Below, one piece after another: positions 54,083 through 64,000 of a stretch of DNA of 64,000 nt (its first letter is position 1; every line of letters begins with the position of its first letter). Under the pieces are notes generated by a model. The model had not been told where the DNA came from. It saw only the letters and a program-made list of their open reading frames with translations, and ran no database searches. A program made the position numbers and the translations under genes. Location: the NCBI GenBank assembly GCA_036320915.1, contig JAXBDG010000020.1:930001-994000 (forward strand), read 5' to 3'. The DNA is from Linnemannia elongata. Its lineage: Eukaryota; Mortierellomycota; Mortierellomycetes; Mortierellales; Mortierellaceae.

Positions 54083-55140
54083 AACGGTAGCTCCTTGCTG
54101 GACGTTTTTGATAAAATTATCCTTCCTCGCTGTTTCTGTAAATATCCCAACATACATTCTTATCCTCATCGTTCTTCATTCGTATGGAAGCCACTTTGTA
54201 ACTACCAAGGAATTTCGGCGGCACTAGCATATCCTAAATATTGTTTGTTGTCTTGATAATAGATCTTTATGCTTCCAAGCTCTTAGATAATACTTCTTCA
54301 TAAGCCCACAGGGATATACCTGCACTGCCTTTAGTATTAAAAGAAACTTTTATAAGCGAGCTTACATCACATTCTTTGACGCCAAGAGTCTTAACGTAGG
54401 AAGGATCCGCTGGTCTTTTCTCTCTATGTCTCAGAAATTGTAGCAGATTTTGGCGACGACTGCATTGTTTACTCAAGCCTCGCATGCATTGACGTATCTG
54501 TTGTATGTTGCTACTGCTCCTGTCACTACATCCCATCGATCCAGAGAATCAGATGGTGCCGATACTTTTCGCTTTCAAATCGCCTATTATCATCCTTATC
54601 AACCTCATTGTGGGCTCTGTTTTCTTGCGTTGGTTGATGACACTAATAGAATAGCCTTGCGCTAGTTTGTCATTATTGTGTAAATTCCTTGATGGACGAA
54701 TTCCTCAGACAGTGAGGTGTCAATTTTTCTGCATATTTTACCGTATAGTTATTATTTCCGCCAGGTTGTTTTGTTGTGATAAGATACAATCGATTCGGAT
54801 GAACCACAGAGGACTCATGAAATATCGTTTTGTCAATGAAACATTTCAGAAGAGGAATAAAGTCTGAACAACCCTGAGAACCGCCGATATTTTTTTACCC
54901 GGACCCTTAGATATGGGAAATCGTCCGGATAAATAAAAATTAGCCCCAGACCCTTGAATTTAAACCAATTTTAGCTCTGCATACGTCGCCATATTCGATT
55001 GGCAACAGGACTCTATCTAAATTGGCTAGAGAAAATAATGTGAGAAGGAATGACGAAAAATGGTCTATAGTTGTCGCGTCTAACTGGTGTACTACACTCA
55101 TGCATCAATCTGGCGGACCACTCTGCATTTCTCTGAACCC
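54083..55140. other. Intergenic, no gene seen
   Basis: A/T-rich, with only short frames and no motif. Confidence 0.35.
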
Positions 55141-55149
55141 ATTAGCTTG

Positions 55150-56130
55150 TGACTGCCTTACTCGTCCTGCCTTCAATACTTAGTTTTTCTGGATGCCTTC
55201 TCCCTCTGCCCAAGAAGCACTTTGTATTTTTGCCTTTATCCCTTTCTTTTTTTCTTTTTGATGCCTTGTCTTTCTCTCGGCCTTTATCCCCTTCATTTTT
55301 TCATACCCATTTTTCTTTTTGCTACTTTCTCTTCTGCCCTCAATCCCCCTTGTCTTTTTGCTTTGATCCCTTTTTTTTTTCTTACTCCTTTCACTCACTG
55401 TCCTTGATCTTTTTGTGTCCCTCCGTTCTCTTCTCGTGATCGTTTTTTACGTCTCTCCTCAGTCTACCTTGTTTTTCTCGCGTCTCTCTTTTTGGTCGCT
55501 TTCTCACCCTTGATCCCCCCCTTATTTTTATTGATGACTTTTCTCTCTCTGCCTTTGATGCTTTCCTTCTCTGCCTTTGATCTCGTCTTTCTCTACCCTT
55601 GATCCCTTGTTCGATATTTTCATGCCTTGCTTCTCAGCCGTTGATCCATCTTTTCTTATTTTTCTCTCGGCTCCTCCTTTTTTTGTTTCCCTTCTGCCCT
55701 TGATGCTCCCGGGTTCTTTCAGGTCTTGGTCATTTTCATCCCCTTGATATTTTCGTGCACTTGTCTTTTCATACCTTGATTTTCTTTTCCATTAATGGGT
55801 GAACAATCCAGCGCGTTTCGAGTTCTGCTTCAGTATGATAGGAAGAGCTGACATCGAAGGATCAAAAAGCAATGTTGCTATGAACGCTTGGCTACCACAA
55901 GCCAGCTATCTTCGTTCTCTATACCCTATTGTCTTCTGTATCCATTGATGTTTTAGTTCCTATGTCTTCCCTTTCTGTGTTTCTTTTGTTTTTAACCCCT
56001 TTGTACTTTTTGTATCCATTTCTTTCGTTTTTTTGTCTGTACCCCCTTGATTTTTCTTATTCATTACCCCCTTGATCTCTTGAAAACCATCCTTTCCCTT
56101 TCTCTGTATCCTTTTTCACGGTATCCCCTT
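55150..56130. repeat. ~1-kb pyrimidine-rich degenerate repeat field
   Basis: The plus strand is dominated by T and C. The words CCTTGATC(C), TGCCTTTGATG and TTTCTCTCTGCC recur every 25-60 bp, as in a drifted minisatellite. No gene was supported. Confidence 0.6.
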
Positions 56131-56317
56131 TGATCATTTCGCATTCATAGAAATAGAAATGAACCAGTGGATTATCACAACCAAATTCAATCGTCATTTG
56201 CCTTTTACTCCTTCCATCCCTGTCCTGTGCCCTCCCTGATTCCGGTGTAGCCCAGAGTCAACGAGCCTGTTGGCAGTAGTAGACACCGTATTGCTCCCAT
56301 GTGCCTGTCTAGGTCAG

Positions 56318-56326
56318 TATATATAG
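56318..56326 (+). promoter_or_regulatory. TATA box before the 56.5-kb secreted-protein locus
   Basis: TATATATAG, about 60 bp before the predicted leader intron (56380-56435, GTAAGT to TTTACAG). Confidence 0.5.
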
Positions 56327-56521
56327 CCTCCATCCCTCCATTGCCTTCAACCTCACCACATTTCTCTCCAAAAACAAAAGTAAGTAACAGATTTTCGACA
56401 TTTGCTCACTCATGTTAACTGCTATTCATTTACAGGATCTAATTTTTATAACTATTTGTTGATGAACCCAAACCAGATCCAATGCGTGTTTTATCTCTCT
56501 TGCTGATCTCTTCGCTTTCAC

Positions 56522-57133
56522 ATGGTTGCGTTTGCAGAGTTCAATGCTCTGTGCACGAGCGATGTTGATTGTAACACGGACGCCGGGGAACACTGTATTA
56601 AGGTGGCGATGGGCCAAATCGACACTTATCATTGTCTTACTTTCCCGTTGCCTGAGGCGGAATCTAACAGGCTGACCAATGGACGTGCTCGGGTTGGTAA
56701 TCTCCGTGAATGCAACGTCCCTGAGCGAAAGGGATGTCTAAGCAATTACGCGATAGTTGAGAGTCCAGAGAATTGTTGCACCCAGCAAATGTATGTCCAG
56801 TATGGCTCCTCCGTCAAGCGCTTTGACTTCGCATGTGTGAGTGGGTATCTCTGTGATGCCAGCGATGGATGCAGGGCCAATATCGACTGCCCAGACACCC
56901 AACTTTGCATTGACCAGAAATGCGGATATGCAAAGGCAGGCGTTGACTTCGGAGAGGATGGCAAACCCCCTTTGAAAAATCGATGCTGTGATTCAGGCGT
57001 TGTTGGTCACGATGGCATGTGTTCCACTACAATGGGAGGATGCAATGGGGACTCGGATTGTATGGGGATGGTGGGGGGAGAATCTGGGTTGTACTGTAAG
57101 GGACAATGCATTCGCAGAGGTGACAACTGCTAG
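56522..57133 (+). CDS. Cysteine-rich protein, probably secreted, signal peptide out of frame
   Basis: The open frame gives 203 residues with about 20 cysteines, including the repeated theme C-x-(S/G)-D-x-DC (CTSDVDC, CRANIDC, CNGDSDC) and a CC pair twice. It ends in CIRRGDNC. A perfect-looking signal peptide (MRVLSLLLISSLSHG) starts at 56482 but is one base out of frame with it. The locus also has a TATA box and a leader intron like other secreted genes here. Either a one-base insertion or deletion has broken the gene, or a 52-bp intron (GTGTTT...TTTGCAG) removes the signal, or the sequence has an error. A carbohydrate-binding or protease-inhibitor-like role is possible, but nothing is diagnostic. 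Confidence 0.6.
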   Translation: MVAFAEFNALCTSDVDCNTDAGEHCIKVAMGQIDTYHCLTFPLPEAESNRLTNGRARVGNLRECNVPERKGCLSNYAIVESPENCCTQQMYVQYGSSVKRFDFACVSGYLCDASDGCRANIDCPDTQLCIDQKCGYAKAGVDFGEDGKPPLKNRCCDSGVVGHDGMCSTTMGGCNGDSDCMGMVGGESGLYCKGQCIRRGDNC

Positions 57134-57369
57134 AACTTGGAAGCAGATGCCACAGATACACACTCATCTTACCCTTACCTCCGTCACCCATCAGCATTGA
57201 ATGCATGTCACTTAGTCAATAGCAAAGAGCGCCTTTATCCCCATTAACTCTATAAATCACACGCGCATGTCGCGTTGCTAAACTCATCATAATACAGCAC
57301 ATGGTGATACTGGATATCACGATACAGTACACATACTATAATAGTACATATCCAGTCGACCTAAGAGCT

Positions 57370-57745
57370 GATGCCAAGATGATCGCAGACATATGTTTGG
57401 AACAGGATCAAGAATCTGCCTGATCCTTCCACCAGTCGTGAACCGTCAAAAGGACATCGCGTCGGACACCATGTTGACTAATAATGACTGGTCTCGAAGG
57501 CGCTGTCCATTTCTCCTTTAGCTTTTTATACTGTGAAATGAGCACACTTTATTTCTCCGCGGGGGCCATTGCTTAGATCCGTATACAAAAAATTGAAAGA
57601 GTCAGGTCTGGGCCTAGAGAAAATGTAACCAAGGCAGAGATCTATTCTTTCATTTATTTTTATGTTCTTTCTTTTTATTTTCTTATGTCTTTACTTCTTC
57701 CATCTCCTCTGTCCCCTCGCCGTCGACACCACTCTCACTCAACAT
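57370..57745 (+). repeat. ~380-bp dispersed repeat, copy 2
   Basis: Direct copy of 47730-48110 with scattered substitutions and small gaps. Confidence 0.7.
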
Positions 57746-57944
57746 TCGTCTTTTTCCTTCCTTGCAAAATCTACCACGAAGCAGTCACAAATATTAGAAA
57801 CACGTATTGGCTCCTTAGCGGCCACTTTTTGTTCTACCCCTTGACAGTACGCAGTGAATCCGCTAAAGTATTTTTCACCTTTCCCCCACCTGGTAGTGTT
57901 AAAGCGATTCAATTCTCAAGAAACAAAAGTACAACGATAACAGC

Positions 57945-58320
57945 AACTCGCGTTGCTGAAACTGTTGCGACGTCTGCCCGGTCTGGAAGAACTGCAGGTC
58001 TGGCAACTCTATGTCAGATCGCCATCGTCGTTGTCTGAGGTTAGTACTGCTGTTGCTGCAATGACACCGTTTCCGAAGTTGGAGCTGCTTCGGGTTGAAG
58101 GGAAATTAGAATTTGACGAGGTGGACAAGTCGATAGTGTTGCTGGTGGGGTTGTGTCCGAGTTTGACTCGGTTCTGGATGGCGCCTGTTAGGGGAATGGT
58201 TGATGACGGCGTTGTGGGATCATCGCTTTTTTCTGGACTCGATTGGGCGCTGTGAGGAAGGGGCTATTGAGGCCTGGAGGAAGCGCCGAGCTGAGGGTGG
58301 ACATTTGCCTATAGTTGTTA
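57945..58320 (+). pseudogene. C-terminal fragment of an F-box/LRR gene
   Basis: LLKLLRRLPGLEELQVWQLY, FPKLELLRVEGKLEF and LLVGLCPSLTRFWMAPVR match the C-terminal LRRs of the F-box genes at 39379 and 41319. The frame then shifts, and the next frame gives TALWDHRFF and EEGAIEAWRKRRAEGG, the usual end of the family. No F-box precedes it. Confidence 0.65.
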
Positions 58321-58459
58321 CTCTGCACTGAGAATAAACAAGCCTCCTCCTTTTTTGCCTTATTTCACACGGTTTTGGTGCGGGTCGTTTTTTCTTTTCC
58401 TTTGGGTAAATAGGACATAGTGACGCCACTTGCCTGTGTCAGAGTAAATAGAAAAACAT

Positions 58460-58740
58460 AACATCAAAAAATGAACGGTGCATTTTCCTCACTTCTTCCC
58501 CCACCCTATTTGTTCCTTTTCTTGGTCTGGCATCATGTGCTTCCTCACTTCTTTCCTCTTTTGTTCTTCACACGCTTGTTCGACATGACCACCACTGCCA
58601 CCAAAAACATCCCAGGACCCCACTTCATCAACAACAACAATCATCACCAATGCAACTAGCATAAGTCATTGCCTTGCCAGAACTCATCGACCACATTTGG
58701 TTATTACACTCCCCCCCCCCCCCCTTAGGAATTCCACAGC
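58460..58740 (+). pseudogene. Leader and start of an F-box gene, truncated
   Basis: This is homologous to 45160-45430, with the same GGTGCATTTTCC..., GGTCTGGCATCATG and CATCAACAACAAC words in order. The F-box start VIALPELIDHI is legible after a frame change near 58650, and it ends in a run of about 16 C at 58709-58725. It lies just after the C-terminal fragment at 57945, so both ends of F-box genes are present without a middle. Confidence 0.55.
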
Positions 58741-58829
58741 TTCTCAGCATGTCTTTAACAGTATTTATGCATCCACCAAGAAAATATCATACGACTACTG
58801 TGGCTTAATGAAGAAAGAAAAGAATGTAT

Positions 58830-59345
58830 GCACAGTGCATGAAAAAGAAAGGAGCATGGGGACGTGCTAAGGCGTGAGTAGCATTTTCCACAGCGCATGA
58901 ACAAGAACAAGCGCAGAGGAACGTAAAAAGAGTGTGTAGCAAGAAGAGAATATATGCACAGCGCATGGATAGGGAAAAGGAGCATGGGAACGTGCAAGGA
59001 TGTGGAAGCGAAAGAAAGAAAAGGCGCATGGGAATGTACCGGGCGTGGGCAGCTAAGAAAAGGAAGTATGTACAGCTGCAACAGCGCATGAACAGAGAAA
59101 AGGGGCATGGGAACGAGCCAAGCGTGTGATAGCGAAATAAAAGAAAGTATGCACAGCGCATGAACAGTAAAAAGGGGCATAGGATCGTGCCAGGGCGTGG
59201 ACAGCAAAGGAAAAAAGAGTGGAAGTATAGCGCATGAAAGCAAGGGACATGGGAAAGTACACGGCGTGCGAAGCAAAAAAGAAAGAATGCACCTACAGCG
59301 CATGAACAAAGAAAAGGGGCATGGGAACGTACCAAGGCTGAGTAG
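58830..59345. repeat. ~70-bp minisatellite, about eight units
   Basis: Units of the form GCGCATGAACA, AAAAGGGGCATGGGAACG, then GCGTG.GCAG and AAAGAAAGTATGCACA recur from 58850 to 59340 with 42-75-bp spacing. On the minus strand two frames stay open through the whole array (about 200 codons each). The predicted peptides are repetitive, C/F/L/H-rich and not gene-like. Confidence 0.7.
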
Positions 59346-59768
59346 CGAGTAAAATAAGAATGTACAATGGGCCATTGCCCCTCTTCTAAGGCCAAATAGA
59401 TCATCGGCGTCGAAAGCCGTTATCAGGGAGCGTACAGTGCGGCGATATTTTTTTCTTTTCTTTTGAAAGGTGTCGTTCGAAGGGGATCATGGCTCAGAAA
59501 GAGGAACAGTCTTATGCGCATAAATGCCTTTGACGTCCGCGGAAAGCGACGCTTTGGTATTGGCGAACGTCAGCGAAGAAATAGTCTTCTCATGCAGCTT
59601 CAGGCATTTGTAACAAAAATGATCTACTTCCCTATCTTCCTCTCTGCCCTGCCTTAGTCTGAAGTGTGGTAAGACTTTTCTTGCGCTTTGACCCCAAGGC
59701 GCAATCCCTGAGAAACCACATCCGCTCTAGCAAAGAAAGAGGAGAATTTGCTGTTCTAACTCGATACA

Positions 59769-59775
59769 TATAAAT
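59769..59775 (+). promoter_or_regulatory. TATA box of the 113-aa secreted protein gene
   Basis: TATAAAT, 137 bp before the ATG at 59906, with a C/A-rich leader between. Confidence 0.5.
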
Positions 59776-59905
59776 TCCTTGGCTTGTCTGCACATTCCGT
59801 TCTCGTTCACATCGGTTCTTTTCCTTTAAGCTAAACCATCCTTCGCAAACACCACCCCAATCGACATTCTCACTATAGCTGTTCCAAGAATACTTTAAGC
59901 ACATC

Positions 59906-60247
59906 ATGCTGAAACACGGAGTCCTTTTTCTCGTCGCTACATCGCTCCTCCTGTCGCACCAGGTCGCCTTCGTCGAGTCGCTGTCATGCACTCAACAACT
60001 GATTGATATGACGATTTTATACGCTCGGTATCAATCCAGAGCGGATTGTACGGATGTTCTCGCGGGAAGATTCAGATGCAACTACCCAGGAAGTCCAAGC
60101 CAAGCCGACCTAAAATACTTCATCCAAGAATATGAGGCATGCATGGACAACTATGGCGGAACATCGTCATACTACCGGTACGACGACGGCAATTGCGCGA
60201 CCAGTCCAAACGATCCTGTGTTGATGTTCAGAGCACAGCGCATGTAG
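59906..60247 (+). CDS. Small secreted cysteine-containing protein
   Basis: The 113-residue protein has a signal peptide (LKHGVLFLVATSLLLSHQVA, cleavage near residue 25 after VES). The mature part is short and acidic/polar with five cysteines (SCTQQ, ADCTD, FRCNY, EACMD, GNCAT) and many tyrosines. It has a TATA box and no apparent intron. An odd cysteine number is unusual. The same frame continues after the TAG as DCSYGYTAGAAQHR for about 33 codons, which would add a sixth cysteine, so the stop may be recent or read through. No family was recognised; it is effector-like only by size and secretion signal. Confidence 0.7.
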   Translation: MLKHGVLFLVATSLLLSHQVAFVESLSCTQQLIDMTILYARYQSRADCTDVLAGRFRCNYPGSPSQADLKYFIQEYEACMDNYGGTSSYYRYDDGNCATSPNDPVLMFRAQRM

Positions 60248-60349
60248 GATTGCTCTTACGGGTATACGGCAGGAGCAGCTCAACATCGTCTGTCAGGAAT
60301 CAGGCCCAGGCGACCCATTAGCTACTTGCTCTCTTAACTCTCCTACACA

Positions 60350-61100
60350 TAAGTTAACTCGCTAAAGCAGCTTCCCTCGTTACTACTCTTATCGAAATCT
60401 TTTGCTATTAAAATGCCCTTAAGCAACATGTGGAAATGATACAAATCCAATATGCAGTCTTGTAGGATCATTATTCTTCCTTTCCAGGGACTCCATCTGT
60501 GCAACGCGGAAATGCTTACAACCCTTGTAAATTAAATGCTTACAAGGGTGTATGCATGAAAGTGTACTATGAGTAAAGATTCGATGAAAGGGGGTCTTTT
60601 ACATTAGTGTAAGACGCACTCAACGAGTGAATAAACACACATAGGTAAGCATTTCATAAAACGAAGGTCGAACAACCCAGTAAGGCTCTGGTTTTTTTGG
60701 AATGTTTACAATGGTGTATCAATTAGCCCCAAATCCATTTTTTACATACTTGTAGGAACATACGGCATCGCCTTTTCTTACCCCATTGTAAACAAAACTC
60801 GATTCTGCTTCCTTTACAACTGAGTAAGGATTACAGCAGAAAGGAGGCGGTTTTTATTTGCCGACAATTGGTCTAATCCTGGTTTGACCAGCGCTGCTGG
60901 ATGCCTTAAGTCATTTGACTAGGCGACGCCCTTATCTGTGAATTGTCCATTTTTTTTGTTTTTGCCTCATTGATTTGACAGAAGGCAACAAAAGGTGTTT
61001 GACGCCTTGAGTGTCCATTTTGCTGGCGAATTTTTTTTTGTCTTCAGGATGCCGGCCATCTTGACCTGACTTTTACATCCTTGTTACACTCATTTTTACA
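60350..61100. other. Intergenic with a hairpin
   Basis: No gene was seen. ACCCTTGTAA (60521-60530) and its exact complement (60540-60549) can form a 10-bp stem with a 9-base loop. Further CTTGTA/TTACAA words recur to ~60830. Confidence 0.4.
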
Positions 61101-61495
61101 CCCGTTCACACTTGAACCTGGCCAGAGTCGAAACACAAATTAGCCTCATCTTTCAGGCCATTACTGAACATGCACCGTCATTCGCTTTGTCTTCTTTTCA
61201 GATCTCGTCTCTTCAATCTCTCTTTATATTCAAACACAAGGAAACAAGGCTAAATCAAGCTCCACCAAGCTCAGGATCCTACACAGTCCTTGTTTGCTCG
61301 TTTGTTTCTTTGTCAAATATGTCATACAGGACGAATAAAATAAGCAAAATATAGTTTATTCTTCGAGGTATCTTATGCCTTGCCGTCCGTGTAATTCTGC
61401 ACTCAAAGAGGAAGTGATTACAGGGAGAGGTGCCAAGGACCTGATTGTGCATCTAAAGGTAGAAGAGAATAAGAATTGGTGAGAGATGAAAGGTA
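61101..61495. other. Intergenic, no gene seen
   Basis: Only short frames without motifs. Confidence 0.35.
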
Positions 61496-61499
61496 GAAG

Positions 61500-61750
61500 G
61501 AGAGGCTAAAGGAGGGCAGAGGGAAGGTGAGGAGGAGTAGAGGGAGCAGCTAGAGGGGAGTAGAGGGGAGCATCTAGAGGGGAGTAGAGGGAAGCAGCAA
61601 GAGGGGGGTAGAGGGGAGCAGCTAGAGGGGAATAGAGGGGAGCAGCAAGAGGGGGGTAGAGGGGAGCAGCTAGAGGGGAATAGAGGGGAGCAGCTAGAGG
61701 GGAGTAGAGGGAAGCAGCTAGAGGGGGGTAGAGGGGGGTAGAGGGAAAGG
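61500..61750. repeat. 24-bp G-rich minisatellite
   Basis: About nine units of GAGCAGCTAGAGGGGAGTAGAGGG-type sequence with an A/G or T/A change here and there. The plus strand is strongly purine-rich from 61480 to 61860. Confidence 0.85.
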
Positions 61751-62765
61751 GGGAAGGGTGTTAAGAAAAAAGAAAAGAGTGAAGGAGAAAGGGAGACAAG
61801 GGATAACGTGCGTGGAGGGAATGGGGGACGGATGGAGGGATAAAGAGGAAGAGGAGAGTTGAGTGTCATAAGGCGATATAATAATACGAAAGAGAAAAGG
61901 AAAATGTAACAGAAGGGAGGAAAAGTCCAATTCGGACTGTAGCTCTTTTTAAAACGTTGTAAGAATTCTCAACAGCTGAGCTGTGTACAATGAGTCGTTT
62001 TTCTAATGACAGTCGTCCATTGCTCCCTCTCTCTCCTTCCTCTCCGCTCCCTGTATCTCTCATTTCGTAAACTTGCACCCGTGCACGGGTGCTTCGAAAA
62101 GATAGAAAACAGAGAAAGGCAAGCGATACTAATCACCTGCATGCTCTTTTCTTACCCACACAATTATACATAAGAAAAACAGTTAAGCAAAAACAACAAC
62201 GATGAGGTAGCAGGAATGAGTGATTAAGTTAAGGAACAACCACCTCCACCATCAATCCAACAGAAAAACAAAAGATGGTGAGGGGCAGAACGAGAGGAAG
62301 CCAAGGAGGAACGATACAAGCTTTCAAGTAGACAACTTCCTCCTACTCGTGTTATAAAAAAAGAGAGAATTGGGCAAAAACATGTGCCTACGTCGCTTTC
62401 TTTTTTTTTTTTTTTTTTTTTTTGTTTTCTTCTTTTACAAAGTGGTCAAAGCATAACGGCGCGAATGGGCCTCCATAACCTTATACTTTTCTTAGGCCTG
62501 GATCTTGATAGAAACAACAAGGTGTACAACCAAGGACGAATATCCCCAAATAAAAAGCTAGCGTGGGGTGAGAGAGAGGGCGAAAGGCAAGCTCGTGAGA
62601 ACTCAGAATACGAGCCTTGCAAAGACTGACCTGGGATCAAAGGGTGCATGATGTGACGTATGCCTCTCCCCCTGTTGCGGTACGGGGTTTTTATTCTATT
62701 TTACCCCGTCTTTTTATTTAACGAAGAAGTGCTGCTAGCGACCACATCACCACATGGCGGATGGT
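61751..62765. other. Intergenic, simple sequence
   Basis: Purine-rich start, then no recognised feature except a poly-T of about 24 at 62399-62423. Confidence 0.4.
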
Positions 62766-62769
62766 CGCT

Positions 62770-62882
62770 TCTCAACTACCACCTCCGTGATTGTTTATAA
62801 TAATCATCATCTCCGTGATTATTTACCACCTCTGTGATTAACTATCACATCTGTGGTTAAATATCACTCCAGTGGTGTAAAA
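62770..62882. repeat. Short tandem repeats of the CACCTCCGTGATTA type
   Basis: About five units of 19-28 bp: CCACCTCCGTGATTGTTTAT, CATCTCCGTGATTATTTA, CCACCTCTGTGATTAACTA, TCACATCTGTGGTTAAATA, TCACTCCAGTGGTGTAAA. Confidence 0.6.
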
Positions 62883-62930
62883 CAATAAAACAACTCTTTT
62901 TTTCTCGTTAACTTAGACTGCATACTTTTC

Positions 62931-63915
<985 letters not shown>

Positions 63916-64000
63916 AAGCCAACAGGACCACATCAGAAGAAGCAGAATTGCGTTTGTCCTTGCAATGCACACCCAACGAACCACAAAATAAATCTCGTAC

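Noticed and set aside
61453..61930. Proline/serine-rich minus-strand frames
   Set aside because: These are translations of the 24-bp G-rich minisatellite.

Overview
The window looks like nuclear DNA of an early-diverging fungus, most probably Mortierellaceae (Mortierella, Linnemannia or Podila). The reasons are the gene families present (many F-box/LRR paralogues, NACHT-pentapeptide-WD40 proteins, small cysteine-rich secreted proteins), short GT-AG introns with CTAAC-like branch sites, TATA boxes and AATAAA signals. No tRNA, rRNA or CRISPR was recognised. The placement is inference from family content, not from a search.

Layout. 1-6.5 kb: the tail of an upstream gene, a small secreted cysteine-rich protein, a dead F-box/LRR copy, a three-exon thioredoxin-fold gene on the minus strand, a field of ~240-bp degenerate tandem repeats, and a secreted precursor made of five near-identical 31-residue repeats separated by Kex2 (EKR) sites. 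7.07-18.33 kb is a transposon block: a complete MULE (7083-11342, perfect 25-bp inverted ends, 9-bp target duplication, four-exon transposase), a Myb/SANT-like DNA-binding protein, and two different pogo-type elements (12965-15568 and 15571-18328) that abut and share one TA target dinucleotide. 18.7-21.3 kb: two F-box/LRR genes. 21.9-27.3 kb: a long NACHT-pentapeptide-WD40 gene on the minus strand broken by two frameshifts and a stop. 27.3-34 kb: mostly non-coding, with a small MLRQ/B12D-like protein and an unusual gene encoding only domains II-III of elongation factor Tu behind a predicted signal peptide. 34.3-38.6 kb: a tandem pair of F-box + ribonuclease-inhibitor-type LRR genes. 39.4-45.8 kb: a cluster of F-box/LRR genes, two intact and two broken. 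46.5-47.4 kb: remnants of a nuclease-like family. 49.1-53.3 kb: an intact NACHT-pentapeptide-WD40 gene with 14 WD repeats. 53.7-60.3 kb: three small secreted cysteine-rich loci (two with broken reading frames), F-box fragments and minisatellites. 60.3-64 kb: gene-free, rich in simple and tandem repeats.

How it fits together. The content is that of a fast-evolving accessory region: recognition-type proteins (F-box substrate receptors, LRR and NACHT-WD40 proteins), secreted peptides and active-looking DNA transposons, with many dead paralogues beside live ones. The least expected items are the Kex2-processed repeat peptide, the secreted-type EF-Tu fragment, and the pair of pogo elements that share one TA.
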